Source: Sabulicella glaciei (GTDB lineage Bacteria > Pseudomonadota > Alphaproteobacteria > Acetobacterales > Acetobacteraceae). From it: a stretch of 64,000 bases of DNA. The stretch is from NCBI RefSeq assembly GCF_026183895.1, contig NZ_JAPFQI010000009.1, positions 1 to 64,000 of the forward strand, read 5' to 3'. This document shows positions 18,147 to 26,863 of the stretch, piece after piece. Position numbers and translations under genes: made by a program. Within the stretch, counting starts at the first letter, position 1; each line of letters starts with the position of its first letter. The notes under the pieces were generated by a model that saw nothing but the letters and a program-made list of their open reading frames with translations, was not told the DNA's origin and searched no databases.

Positions 18147-18979
18147 CAGGAAGCGACCTTCTCGGTTTCGGGGCGCGAGGCCCATTCGGTCCAGGAGCCG
18201 TCATAGACGGCCGGTTCGGGCAGTCCGGCGCGCAGTGCGCCCAGGGAAAGGATGCAGGCGGTCACCCCCGTCCCGCAGGAGGTGATGAGCGGGCGTGACC
18301 CGTCCGCGCCCGCCTGGGCGAAGCGGGCGCGCAGCGCCTCGGGCGGCAGCATGGTGCCGTCGGCGGCGAAGAGCTCGTTGAAGGGCAGGTTGGCCGCACC
18401 GGGCATGTGGCCGGAGGGCAGGCCGGGGCGCGGTTCCGGCGCCGTGCCGTCGAAGCGGCCCTTTGCGCGCGCATCCAGCACCAGCGCCGAGCCGTCGCGC
18501 AGCGCCGCCTTCACGTCACCGATGCCGCGCAACCGCGCCGTGGAGAGATCGGCCGTGTAGCTGGACTGCGGGCGCTCCGCCGCCTCCCCGGACTCCACGG
18601 GGCGTCCCTCGGCGAGCCACTTGGGCAGGCCGCCATCCAGCACGGCGGCCTTCGTGTGGCCCATCAGCCGCATGAGCCACCAGCCGCGCGCCGAGGATTG
18701 CAGCCCCTTCTGGTCGTAGAACACGACGGGCGTGTCATTGCCTACGCCCATCCAGCCCAGGAGCCGCTCGAACCGCGCTGGGGTGGGGGCCATGTGCGGC
18801 AGGGTGGCGTCGGGATCCGCCACCTCGTCGATGTCGAAGAAGGCGGCGCCCGGGATGTGGGCCTCGCGGAACTTCGTGCGCCCATCGTGCGGCTCGTTGG
18901 GCAGGTACTTCGTCGTGTCGAAGACCCGCACCTCAGAGAGGTTCGCGGCCAGCCATTCGGTGGAGACGAGGTGCTCCAT
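18146..18979 (-). CDS. sseA: 3-mercaptopyruvate/thiosulfate sulfurtransferase
   Basis: A two-domain rhodanese. The N-terminal inactive domain starts MEHLVSTEWLAANLSEVRVF and has HIPGAAFFDIDEVADP and VFYDQKG. The C-terminal domain has the active Cys235 in the loop SCGTGVTAC. CG[ST]GVT is the mercaptopyruvate-type loop, as against CRKGVT of thiosulfate enzymes, so 3-mercaptopyruvate is the more likely donor. At 277 residues it has family length. Together with MetC it makes a small sulfur amino-acid unit. Confidence 0.92.
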   Translation of the reverse strand: MEHLVSTEWLAANLSEVRVFDTTKYLPNEPHDGRTKFREAHIPGAAFFDIDEVADPDATLPHMAPTPARFERLLGWMGVGNDTPVVFYDQKGLQSSARGWWLMRLMGHTKAAVLDGGLPKWLAEGRPVESGEAAERPQSSYTADLSTARLRGIGDVKAALRDGSALVLDARAKGRFDGTAPEPRPGLPSGHMPGAANLPFNELFAADGTMLPPEALRARFAQAGADGSRPLITSCGTGVTACILSLGALRAGLPEPAVYDGSWTEWASRPETEKVAS

Positions 18980-18984
18980 CTGTC

Positions 18985-19695
18985 TCAATCCTCCAGCCCG
19001 ATGGAGATGCGGCGATTCTGCCGCCCCTTGCTTTCCAGCTTCAGCACCGTAACCCGGCCGATCTCGCCGGTGCGGGCGACATGGGTGCCGCCGCAGGGCT
19101 GGAGGTCCACGGGCTTCTCCTCGTCGCCGATCCGCACCAGCCGGACCTGTCCGCCGCTGCGGGGCGGTTGCACCGACAAGGTGCGCACCAGCCCGGGATT
19201 GGCGTCCAGCTCCGCCTCGCTGATGGAGGAGAAGGACACCGGGTGATCTTCCGCCACCAGTGCATTCAGCCTCTCCTGCCACCATTCCTTGGGCGGCGGC
19301 TCGGGCAGGTTGAAATCGAGGCGCGACTTCTCCGCACCGATCTGCCCGCCCGTGACGCCGATGCCCGGCGTGAGCGAGCAAAGCAGGTGCATGGTGGTGT
19401 GCATCCGCATGTGGCGGTGCCGCCGCGCCCAGTCGAGCGCGACCGTCACCTCCGCGCCGACGGGTGGCGCCTCGCCTTCGATGGGATGGACGACCACGCC
19501 GTCCTCGCCCTTCAGCGCCTCGCCGATCGCGGCCTCGCCGCCGGGCCAGCGCATCGTGCCGGTGTCGCCCGGCTGCCCGCCGGAGCGCGCATAGAACACG
19601 GTGCGGTCCAGCACGATGCCGGCCGGCCGGTGCTCGACGATGCGGGCGGTGCATTCGCGCAGTGCCGCGTCTTCCAGGAAGAGTTTTTCGGTCAT
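18985..19695 (-). CDS. AlaX-type alanyl-tRNA editing protein
   Basis: Homologous to the editing domain of alanyl-tRNA synthetase; free AlaX proteins hydrolyse Ser-tRNA(Ala) or Gly-tRNA(Ala). The 236-residue product has the two zinc motifs of the family: HTTMH (residues 99-103) and CGGTHVARTGEIG near the C-terminus. It also has YARSGGQPGDTG near residue 35. The length fits the AlaX-M class lacking the catalytic synthetase part. It overlaps the NUDIX gene by four bases and precedes sseA by five bases, so it belongs to the same operon. Confidence 0.92.
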   Translation of the reverse strand: MTEKLFLEDAALRECTARIVEHRPAGIVLDRTVFYARSGGQPGDTGTMRWPGGEAAIGEALKGEDGVVVHPIEGEAPPVGAEVTVALDWARRHRHMRMHTTMHLLCSLTPGIGVTGGQIGAEKSRLDFNLPEPPPKEWWQERLNALVAEDHPVSFSSISEAELDANPGLVRTLSVQPPRSGGQVRLVRIGDEEKPVDLQPCGGTHVARTGEIGRVTVLKLESKGRQNRRISIGLED

Positions 19696-20324
19696 GTCCA
19701 GGCCTCGCGCAGGCGTGCGCGGTTCTGCCGCAGCCAGAACAGGCAAAGCGCGGCGGTGGCGTTGCGGATCGCGCCGCCGTCGAGGCGGGCGAAACCCTCC
19801 TCCGCGGGCAGCAGCAGGGTGCGGATGTCCTCGCCCTCGGCGGCGAGGCCATGGTTGGCCCCGGAATCGGGCAGGCGGGTGCGGCCGCAATACAGGTGGA
19901 TGTGCTCATCGCAGCCACCCTGCATCAGCATGTAGTGGCCGATGGATTCGAGCCGGTCGGTTTCCAGCCCTGCTTCCTCCGCCGTTTCGCGGCGGGCGCA
20001 ATCCGCGGGGTCCTCGCCGGCTTCCAGCAGCCCGGCGACGCATTCCGTCATCACCGGCTCGAAGCCGGCGGCGAGGGCGGGGAGGCGGAACTGCTCGATC
20101 AGGCAGATCCGGTCGGTCCAGGGGTCGTAGGGCAGCACGGCCACCGCCCCGCCACGGCGCCACAGCTCCCACACCAGCTCGGGCGAGCGGGCGCCGTCGA
20201 AGCGGCGATAGGTGAAGCGGACGCGTTGCACGGGGAAGCGGCCATTCCAGGCCACCTCATCCTCCCGCACCTCGAGTCCCGGATGCGGCGGGATCGTCGG
20301 AGCCTTGCTTGGTCTGGCGCTCAT
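19692..20324 (-). CDS. NUDIX hydrolase, ADP-ribose pyrophosphatase-like
   Basis: The complete Nudix box occupies about residues 98-120: G-x5-E-x7-RE-x-x-EE-x-G, here GLLEAGEDP...RRETAEEAGL. Preceding blocks (GAVAVLPYDP, LIEQFRLPALAAGFEP) resemble the ADP-ribose pyrophosphatase (NudF/TrgB) group, and a C-terminal acidic GEDIRTLLLP supports it. It is first in the minus-strand operon with alaX, sseA and metC, and is divergent from the EamA gene (39-base gap). The exact substrate is inferred. Confidence 0.88.
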   Translation of the reverse strand: MSARPSKAPTIPPHPGLEVREDEVAWNGRFPVQRVRFTYRRFDGARSPELVWELWRRGGAVAVLPYDPWTDRICLIEQFRLPALAAGFEPVMTECVAGLLEAGEDPADCARRETAEEAGLETDRLESIGHYMLMQGGCDEHIHLYCGRTRLPDSGANHGLAAEGEDIRTLLLPAEEGFARLDGGAIRNATAALCLFWLRQNRARLREAWT

Positions 20325-20363
20325 CGGCCGCGGAGCCTAGCCTCGCCCCCGACGCCCGTCCAC

Positions 20364-21251
20364 ATGACCAACCCCGACATCAAATCCGCCCGAAGGCGCG
20401 CCATCCTCGCCATCCTGCTGGCCGCCTTGCTTTTCGCGGGCGCGGCGGCCTGCGTGAAGGCGCTGGGCGGGGAGGTGCCGCTGGCGCAGATCATCCTGTT
20501 CCGGTCCGCCTTCGCGCTGCCCGTGCTCCTGCCGCTGCTGCGTGCCGCCGGGGGCTGGAGGGCGCTGCGGACGACGCGCCCGGGCGGGCACGCGCTGCGC
20601 CTCGCCTTCGGCTTCGCGGGCATGGTGGGCGCGTTCTACGGCTATGCGCACCTGCCGCTCGCGACGGTGACGGCGCTGGGCTTCACCATGCCGCTCTTTC
20701 TCGCGCTGCTCGCCGTGCCGCTGCTGGGGGAAAAGCTGGAGGCGGCGCGCGGCCTCGCCGCGCTGGTGGGGTTCGGCGGCGTGCTGCTGATGGTGCGCCC
20801 CGGGGCGGGCGGCGATGGCTGGACCATGCTGGTGGTGCTGGGCGCGGCCCTGGCCTGGGCGCTGGCGATGATCACCATCCGGCGCATGGGCGCGCAGGGG
20901 GAAAGCGGCGTTGCCATCGTGCTGTGGTTCTCCTTCGGATCCACTCTCGTCGCCCTGGCCTGGAGCGTTCCGGGCTGGGTCTGGCCCACCCCCACCCAAT
21001 GGCTGTTGCTGGCCGTGATCGGCGGCGTGTCCGCCTTCGCGCAGATCCTGATGACGGAGGCGTACCGCGTCGCCGAGCCCACGGTGGTCGCGCCCTTCGA
21101 GTATTCGGGCATCGTCTGGACGACCGCGCTGGGCGCGCTGATCTGGGCGGAGGCGCCGGATGGCTGGGACGCGCTGGGGATCCTCCTGCTGGTCGGGGCG
21201 GGGCTGGCGCTGTGGCGGCGCGAGGCGATGGCGGCAGGCTTGAAGCGGTGA
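20364..21251 (+). CDS. EamA-family (DMT) transporter
   Basis: A 295-residue membrane protein with ten hydrophobic segments in two EamA halves; typical segments are ILLAALLFAGAAACVKALGG and the second-half motif ALAWALAMITIRRMG, then EPTVVAPFEYSGIVWTTALG. The family exports metabolites or amino acids; the substrate cannot be predicted. The start (MTNPDIKSARR) gives the normal length. Its TGA overlaps a GTG of the next frame, so it may be coupled to the GT39-like gene. Confidence 0.88.
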   Translation: MTNPDIKSARRRAILAILLAALLFAGAAACVKALGGEVPLAQIILFRSAFALPVLLPLLRAAGGWRALRTTRPGGHALRLAFGFAGMVGAFYGYAHLPLATVTALGFTMPLFLALLAVPLLGEKLEAARGLAALVGFGGVLLMVRPGAGGDGWTMLVVLGAALAWALAMITIRRMGAQGESGVAIVLWFSFGSTLVALAWSVPGWVWPTPTQWLLLAVIGGVSAFAQILMTEAYRVAEPTVVAPFEYSGIVWTTALGALIWAEAPDGWDALGILLLVGAGLALWRREAMAAGLKR

Positions 21252-21274
21252 GGCTTCCGGCCGCACATGGCGCC

Positions 21275-22753
21275 ATGCCCGCGCGCATCGCCTGGCCCCT
21301 GGCCCTCCTGCTTCTGCCGCTGATCGCGCTGGGGCTGCGCTGGGCTTCCTTTCTCCCTTCCGTGATCGACTGGGACGAGAGCCTGTACCTCCTCCAGGCG
21401 CGGGAATGGCTGCGCGGGAACTGGCCGCTGTCCGGCGTGTGGGACATGCACCCGGTGGGCGCGCCGGGGATGATCGCCCTGGCCTTCCTCCTGTTCGGCG
21501 AGAATCTCTGGGCGGTTCGGCTGCTCGGCGCGCTTTGCGTCGCGGCGACGGGGTATGCGCTGATCTGGTTGATCCGCAATCTCGGCGGCGGGCGGCCCAT
21601 GGCCTATGCGGCGGCGCTTCTCTACGCCGCGCATTCGGTGCTGCTGGGCGGGCTGGCCTCGAACACCGAGATCCTGTTCGCGCCGATGGTCGTCTCCGCC
21701 CTGGCCCTCGCCGTGGCGCCGGGCGGGCCGTGGCGGCGCCTGCTGCCCATGGGGGCGCTGGTCGGGCTGGCGCTGCTGGTGAAGCCGGTGGCGACGCCGG
21801 AAGGCTGCCTCGCCTTCGCCCTGCTCGTCCTGCCGGTGCTGCGCGCGCGGCGGTGGCGCGAGGTGGCGGCCATGGCGCTCGCCTATGCGGTGCTTTGCGC
21901 CGCGCCGACGCTGCTCACCGGGCTGGTCTATGCGCTGCGCGGCGAATTCTCGGACTGGCTCAACTCCTCCATCCTCGCGCCGCTGCAATACGCCTCGGGC
22001 CGCATGTCGGCGGAGCAGGCGCTGTGGCGCAGCACCCTGGCGGGGCTGGAGTTCCGCTGGCTGCTCCTGCTGGCGCTGCCCGCTTTCGCGGCGCTGGACG
22101 CGGCGGAGGAAGGGCCACGCCGGGTCGCACGCTTCGGGTTGCTGTGGCTTGCCGTCGCGCTGGTGGCTGTGGTGGGGCCGGGGCATTTCTTCGGGCATTA
22201 CTTCCTGATCCTGCTGCCGCCGCTGTCGCTGCTGGCGGCGCTCGGGCTGTTCCTGGGCGTGCGCGCTCTTGCTGCGGCGCGCGCCCGCGCCGCGATGCTG
22301 ATGGTCCTCGCCCTTGTCGGGACGGACCTCGTCGCGCGCGACCTTTCGCCGCGGCTGTCGCGCGGCTTCGCCCTGGGCAGCCCGGACACGCCGCGCCGCA
22401 TAGCGAACCTCATGAACGAGGAACTGCAGGAGGGCGACACGATCTTCGTGCCGAACTACCAGCCCGTCGTGTACTTCCTCACCGAGGCGCGGCTGCCGAC
22501 GCGCTTTCCATTTCCGGTCCATCTGACCGGTTCCTTCGCCACGCTGGCCGGGGTGGACACGGATGCGGAGGTGCGGCGCATCCTGGAATCCCGCCCGCGC
22601 TTCATCGTGCTCGACCGCTCGGAATGGTTCGCCATGCGCGTCAGCGCCATGGCGATGCTGAGCGAGGCGCTGGAGGAAGGCTACGAACTCGCCGCCTCCT
22701 TTGTGGAGGAGCGGGGGACGGTGGAGCTGTGGCGGCGGCTGGAGTCGGAGTAG
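21275..22753 (+). CDS. GT39/ArnT-like membrane glycosyltransferase
   Basis: A 492-residue integral membrane protein with about ten or more helices. The first periplasmic loop has VIDWDESLYLLQAREWLRG, with the acidic pair D34/E35 that is catalytic in the PMT/ArnT (GT-C) fold, followed by MHPVGAPG. The C-terminal soluble part has EGDTIFVPNYQPVVYFL and IVLDRSEWFAM. Such enzymes move sugars from polyprenyl phosphate to lipids or proteins. The start ATG is used; a GTG at 21,248 overlapping the EamA stop would add nine residues. Confidence 0.85.
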   Translation: MPARIAWPLALLLLPLIALGLRWASFLPSVIDWDESLYLLQAREWLRGNWPLSGVWDMHPVGAPGMIALAFLLFGENLWAVRLLGALCVAATGYALIWLIRNLGGGRPMAYAAALLYAAHSVLLGGLASNTEILFAPMVVSALALAVAPGGPWRRLLPMGALVGLALLVKPVATPEGCLAFALLVLPVLRARRWREVAAMALAYAVLCAAPTLLTGLVYALRGEFSDWLNSSILAPLQYASGRMSAEQALWRSTLAGLEFRWLLLLALPAFAALDAAEEGPRRVARFGLLWLAVALVAVVGPGHFFGHYFLILLPPLSLLAALGLFLGVRALAAARARAAMLMVLALVGTDLVARDLSPRLSRGFALGSPDTPRRIANLMNEELQEGDTIFVPNYQPVVYFLTEARLPTRFPFPVHLTGSFATLAGVDTDAEVRRILESRPRFIVLDRSEWFAMRVSAMAMLSEALEEGYELAASFVEERGTVELWRRLESE

Positions 22754-22754
22754 C

Positions 22755-23570
22755 GTGGTTCAGGACATCCTCTTCTTCGCCTCGAAGATCTTCTGGCTCT
22801 TCGCCCGGCCCAACACCTTCGCGCTGCTGCTCCTCGCCATCGGCCTGGCGCTGCTGTGGCGCGGGCGGCGCTGGGGCCACTGGCCGGCGCTGCTGGGCTT
22901 TTGCTGGTATGCGGCGGTGCTGCTGACGCCGCTCGCCGCCTGGCTCACCCTGCCGCTGGAGGACCGCTTCCCGCGCCCCGCCCCGCCCGAGCGGGTGGAT
23001 GGCATCGTGATCCTCGGCGGAGCGGTGGAAACCAAGCTGACCGAGGGCCGCGGCCTTCCGTCGCTGAACGGCGCGGCGGAGCGCATGACGGAGGCGGTGG
23101 CATTGGCGCGCCGCTATCCGGAAGCGCGGATCGTGTTCAGCGGCGGCACCGGCTCGCCCATCCCGGGCCAACTCACCGAGGCGGAGGTGGCGCGGCGCCT
23201 CTGGGCATCGCTCGGGCTGGAAGGGGAGCGGGTGATCTTCGAGGACCGCTCGCGCAACACCTGGGAGAACGCGACCGAGACCCACGCCCTGCTGGACCCG
23301 CGGGAGGGGGAGACATGGCTGCTCGTCACGAGCGCCAGCCACATGCCGCGCTCGGTGGGGTGCTTCCGGCAGGCCGGGTGGCGCATCACGGCTTGGCCCG
23401 TGAACTACTCCACCCTGCCAGGCGGGGCGGGATGGTTCGACCCCCCGCTCTCGATGCGGCTGGGGCAGGCGGAATGGGCGGTGCGGGAGTTCGTGGGCCT
23501 CGTGGCCTACCACCTGTTGGGGCGCACGGACGCGCTGTTTCCGGCGCCCAGGTCTCGTGAGCCAGCGTGA
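22755..23570 (+). CDS. YdcF/ElyC-like DUF218 membrane protein
   Basis: A 271-residue protein with two N-terminal membrane helices (FALLLLAIGLALLW, LLGFCWYAAVLLTPLAAWL) and a DUF218 domain with VDGIVILGGAVETKL, ARIVFSGGTGSP and LLVTSASHMPRSVGCF. Members such as ElyC and SanA affect envelope and undecaprenyl-linked processes. The GTG start follows the previous stop by one base. Location among polysaccharide genes fits an envelope role; the precise role is inferred. Confidence 0.85.
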   Translation: MVQDILFFASKIFWLFARPNTFALLLLAIGLALLWRGRRWGHWPALLGFCWYAAVLLTPLAAWLTLPLEDRFPRPAPPERVDGIVILGGAVETKLTEGRGLPSLNGAAERMTEAVALARRYPEARIVFSGGTGSPIPGQLTEAEVARRLWASLGLEGERVIFEDRSRNTWENATETHALLDPREGETWLLVTSASHMPRSVGCFRQAGWRITAWPVNYSTLPGGAGWFDPPLSMRLGQAEWAVREFVGLVAYHLLGRTDALFPAPRSREPA

Positions 23571-23812
23571 TCCGGCAGTGGACCCAAGAAAGGATCCCCG
23601 CTTGGTGACGCCGAGATCAAGAGCCGGTTGAGGCAGGACGAAGCCGACATCCACTGCCACACCCAAGCAGCCGGCCCATTTTGGAATGCTCGTGAAAGCG
23701 AGAGTCCAGTTTTCGCTTCTCTGCGGATCGCTGGTTCACCAAGCGCGCCAAGCATCATTTTTTGGAGAATTGCCGCGGCGGCCACCGTGACAGCGGTTTC
23801 AAAGTTGGGATA

Positions 23813-25069
23813 ATGTCGCAAGCGATGTCCAGCGCCGCTGAACGTTCGGCTATCTCAGCCCGGGCTCACGCACAGCAATTCCCTGACCGCAAGGATTCTC
23901 CGGCAACCATCCTCGTCATCCATGATGGGTTGGGCGTCCTTCGGGGCAGCGAGAAAGTCATGCTTGACCTCATGGCTGGCCTTCCGCACCACCGCTGGTG
24001 TGTCCTGACCAACCACGCTGAGTTTGCTGACGCCGCCGAGGCCCAGGGACACGTCGCTTCGGTGCGGCTGGAGACGTTGAAGCCGGTGTTTGACCATGGC
24101 TTCGGTCCCTCCAGCGTGCCACTCCTGTTGCGTCAAGCGCGACTCGTCGAGCGCCTCGTCCGGGAAACCGGGGCGGAACTGATCCACGTCAACAACGCGA
24201 CCTTCTCCAACTGGGCGGCACTGGCAGCCTGGTGGTGCGGGATTCCGATCTTGGCCCATATCCACTCATTCCTGTCGCGACGAACGCGGGTCCTTCTGGG
24301 CGTTCACGCCGTGGACCGGATCGTTGGCGTTTCGCGCGCCGTTCTTGAGCCCTCCCTCGGGGACCCTTCGCTCCACGCCAGATGCGTCGTCATCCATAAC
24401 GGTCATGATTGGGCGGCCCGGTCACGCATTGATCGCAGCACGCTACGCGCGGATCTGGGCATCCCGGCGTCGAGCATTGTCCTTGCGGTGGTCGGTGTCC
24501 TGTTGCCGTTGAAGCGGGTTGATGTGGCCTTCGAGGCACTGCGGCACCTCCCTGCCGAGTTGTTGGCGGGGACGACGCTGCTCGTGATCGGCGACGGGCC
24601 GGAGCGGGCAGCCCTGGAAGATCACGCCCGGGGCTTGCCTGTGCTGTTCCTTGGTCAGCGAGACGATGTTCCATCGCTGCTTGCGGAGGTGGCCGACATC
24701 CTTCTGATGCCTTCCGAGAAGGACGCTTTCCCGACTGTTCTCCTCGAGGCGGCAGCTGCTCGCATTCCGCGCATTGGCGCAGATGCAGGTGGAACTCCCG
24801 AAGCCATCATGGACAGCGTGGACGGAGTTCTTGTTCCTCCCGGCGACCCCGAGGCCCTGGCTCGGGCAATCGCAGAGTTGGCCAATGATGCGCAAAAGGC
24901 TCGGCGTCTCGCCGATGCCGCCGAGCGACGGCTCGCCGAAGACTTCAGCTCCGCCCGCTTCCTGGAGGCGTTCGAGATCCTTTATCGCGACATGCGGCAC
25001 AATTCTCCCAGCCGTGTGCGGCGAATCGCCACGGCGCTGCGCTCGTTCCTGCACACGATGAGATCGTGA
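23813..25069 (+). CDS. GT4-family glycosyltransferase
   Basis: A cytosolic retaining glycosyltransferase. The 418-residue protein has an N-terminal ILVIHDGLGVLRGSEKVMLD, an acceptor domain ending near IHVNNATFSNW, and the C-terminal GT4 domain with GVLLPLKRVDVAFEAL, VIGDGPERAALE and the E-x7-E motif region PSEKDAFPTVLLEAAAARIP. Codon use and GC are visibly lower than the surrounding genes, and a 242-base non-coding stretch precedes it. It may be a separately acquired gene. Start chosen at MSQAMSSAAE; upstream in-frame Met gives odd sequence. Confidence 0.88.
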   Translation: MSQAMSSAAERSAISARAHAQQFPDRKDSPATILVIHDGLGVLRGSEKVMLDLMAGLPHHRWCVLTNHAEFADAAEAQGHVASVRLETLKPVFDHGFGPSSVPLLLRQARLVERLVRETGAELIHVNNATFSNWAALAAWWCGIPILAHIHSFLSRRTRVLLGVHAVDRIVGVSRAVLEPSLGDPSLHARCVVIHNGHDWAARSRIDRSTLRADLGIPASSIVLAVVGVLLPLKRVDVAFEALRHLPAELLAGTTLLVIGDGPERAALEDHARGLPVLFLGQRDDVPSLLAEVADILLMPSEKDAFPTVLLEAAAARIPRIGADAGGTPEAIMDSVDGVLVPPGDPEALARAIAELANDAQKARRLADAAERRLAEDFSSARFLEAFEILYRDMRHNSPSRVRRIATALRSFLHTMRS

Positions 25070-25142
25070 TTCGCCTCGCCGGCTCGGCAGAATGTCTGAG
25101 TGACGCCGATCTGTCGCTGCAACCCTGCAAGCGGAAACGCTC

Positions 25143-26015
25143 CTAAAGCTCCGTGATCCGCCCCGGATGGGCGCGGCCGCGCAGCAAATCCCACAAGCCG
25201 CGCAGATTGCCGCGCAGTCGGCCGAACCGGTCCACCTCCTTTTCCGGCCAGGGCGACTTCAGGAGGTTCACCAAAAGGTGCCGCCCGGCGGAGGGAAGGG
25301 CATGCGACCACGGAAACGACCCCTTCCGTGCCAGGTAGACCGGGTTCACCACCTGCGAGTAGCCGAGCCGCCGCCCCGGCACGCGCCCGGACTTGGTGCC
25401 GAGATGCACCCCCCGCGCCGCCAGCAGCCGCAGGATCGTGCCGTGCGGCAGGAGGCGGCGCGACAGGTCGATGTCCTCGTACCAGGCATAGAGCGGCAAT
25501 TCCTCGTCGAAGCGGAGGCCGTGTTTGCGCAGCGGGGCGAGGCGCAGCGCCATGTTGCAGCCATAGGCGTTGAAGGCCGGCGCGGTGTCCAGCGGTGCGG
25601 CCGCTGGCGGAGCGGTGGCGAGCACGGCGCGCGCCTCCATTGGCGAGAGGCCGGGGCCCTTGGCGCCATCGGCGAGAACGACGCCCGTTGCCACGGAGCA
25701 ATCGGGCCGGTCCTTCAGCACCGCCTCCAGCACCGCCAACCACTCGGGCGCGGGCAGGAAGTCGTCGTCGAAGAAGGCCACGGCGTCGCAATCGCCGAGC
25801 GCGGCGATGATGCGGTTGCGCTGGCGCGGCAGCCCGGCCTCGCCGCGCAGCAACTCGACGCCGGGGAAGCGGGCGGCGATGCCGGAGACGTCATCGTCCG
25901 AAACGTGGCAGACCAGGATGCGGTCCGGCGCGCGTGTCTGCCGGTCCAGCTCCGCGAGGGTTTCGGCCAGGATGGCAGGACGGCCGCGCGTGGCGATGCC
26001 GACGGCGATCCTCAT
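25143..26015 (-). CDS. GT2-family glycosyltransferase
   Basis: A GT-A fold enzyme. The 290-residue product begins MRIAVGIATRGRPAILAETL, has the donor-binding DCDAVAFFDDDFLP (DxD-like) at about residue 75, and ends with a C-terminal RGLWDLLRGRAHPGRITEL. It is the last gene of a minus-strand operon of six and overlaps the preceding GT2 gene by four bases. The sugar transferred is unknown. Confidence 0.88.
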   Translation of the reverse strand: MRIAVGIATRGRPAILAETLAELDRQTRAPDRILVCHVSDDDVSGIAARFPGVELLRGEAGLPRQRNRIIAALGDCDAVAFFDDDFLPAPEWLAVLEAVLKDRPDCSVATGVVLADGAKGPGLSPMEARAVLATAPPAAAPLDTAPAFNAYGCNMALRLAPLRKHGLRFDEELPLYAWYEDIDLSRRLLPHGTILRLLAARGVHLGTKSGRVPGRRLGYSQVVNPVYLARKGSFPWSHALPSAGRHLLVNLLKSPWPEKEVDRFGRLRGNLRGLWDLLRGRAHPGRITEL

Positions 26016-26863
26016 GCGAGCGGCCCTGGCGGCGGCAGGGGCGCGGCGCGCATCCCGGCGAAGCGCCCGCGCAGCGTGGCGAGGTAGTAGCGCGCATGCA
26101 GCCCGCGTCCGCGCATCAGCGACAGCGCTGCCCCGGCCAGCGGGCGATACAGGAAGGGCGCCCAGACGCGCGCCGGCACGCGGTGGCGGCGCAACGCGAA
26201 GCCCATCCCCTCGCCGTAGCGGGCGGCGCGCGCCACCGCCTCGGGCGAAAGTCGCTTGTCGGGATGGATCACGCGCAGCGTCGGCTCGTAGCGCGCGGCG
26301 TGGCCCGCGACGATGGCACGGCAGACCAGGTCGTTGCCTTCCGCCGAGCCGAAGCGCGTGCCCGGCCCCATGCGCTCGTCGAAGCCGCCCAGCGCCAGGG
26401 CGATGTCGCGCCGGAGCCAAAGGTTGAACTCGATCACGCTGGTCCAGGCATTGCCGAGGGTGATCGGACCGCCTTCCGCGCGCCAGCGCCCGGAGCCCAG
26501 CCCGCCCTCCGGCCCCTCGGCCGGGCCGGTCAGCACGGCCAGCGCGGGGTCGGCGGCGAAGGCGGCGCGAACCTGGGCCAGCGTGCCGGGCTTCAGCAGG
26601 CAGTCATCGTCGGGAAAGGCGACGATCTCCCCACGCGCATGGCGCAGGCCGAGGTTGCGCCCCGCATTGGCATTGGCGACCTCGCTGCGGAGATGCAGCA
26701 GCGGGAAGCGGCCGCTCCATTCCGCCATGAGTGCATCCAACCGGCCATCCCCGTTCTGGTCAGCCAGGATCACCTCGAAGGGCGGCTCCTGCGCCGCGAG
26801 GCTCTCGAACAGCGCGCCGATCTCCGCGACGCGGCTGCGCGTAGCGACGACGAGCGAGATCAT
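26012..26863 (-). CDS. GT2-family glycosyltransferase
   Basis: A 283-residue GT-A enzyme that starts MISLVVATRSRVAEIGALFE and has NANAGRNLGLRHARGEIVAF followed by PDDDC, the DxD donor site. The GGFDERMGPGTRFGSAEGND segment is typical of family 2 polysaccharide enzymes. It overlaps both neighbours (ATGA). Its role is probably addition of one residue of the exopolysaccharide repeat unit. Confidence 0.88.
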   Translation of the reverse strand: MISLVVATRSRVAEIGALFESLAAQEPPFEVILADQNGDGRLDALMAEWSGRFPLLHLRSEVANANAGRNLGLRHARGEIVAFPDDDCLLKPGTLAQVRAAFAADPALAVLTGPAEGPEGGLGSGRWRAEGGPITLGNAWTSVIEFNLWLRRDIALALGGFDERMGPGTRFGSAEGNDLVCRAIVAGHAARYEPTLRVIHPDKRLSPEAVARAARYGEGMGFALRRHRVPARVWAPFLYRPLAGAALSLMRGRGLHARYYLATLRGRFAGMRAAPLPPPGPLA

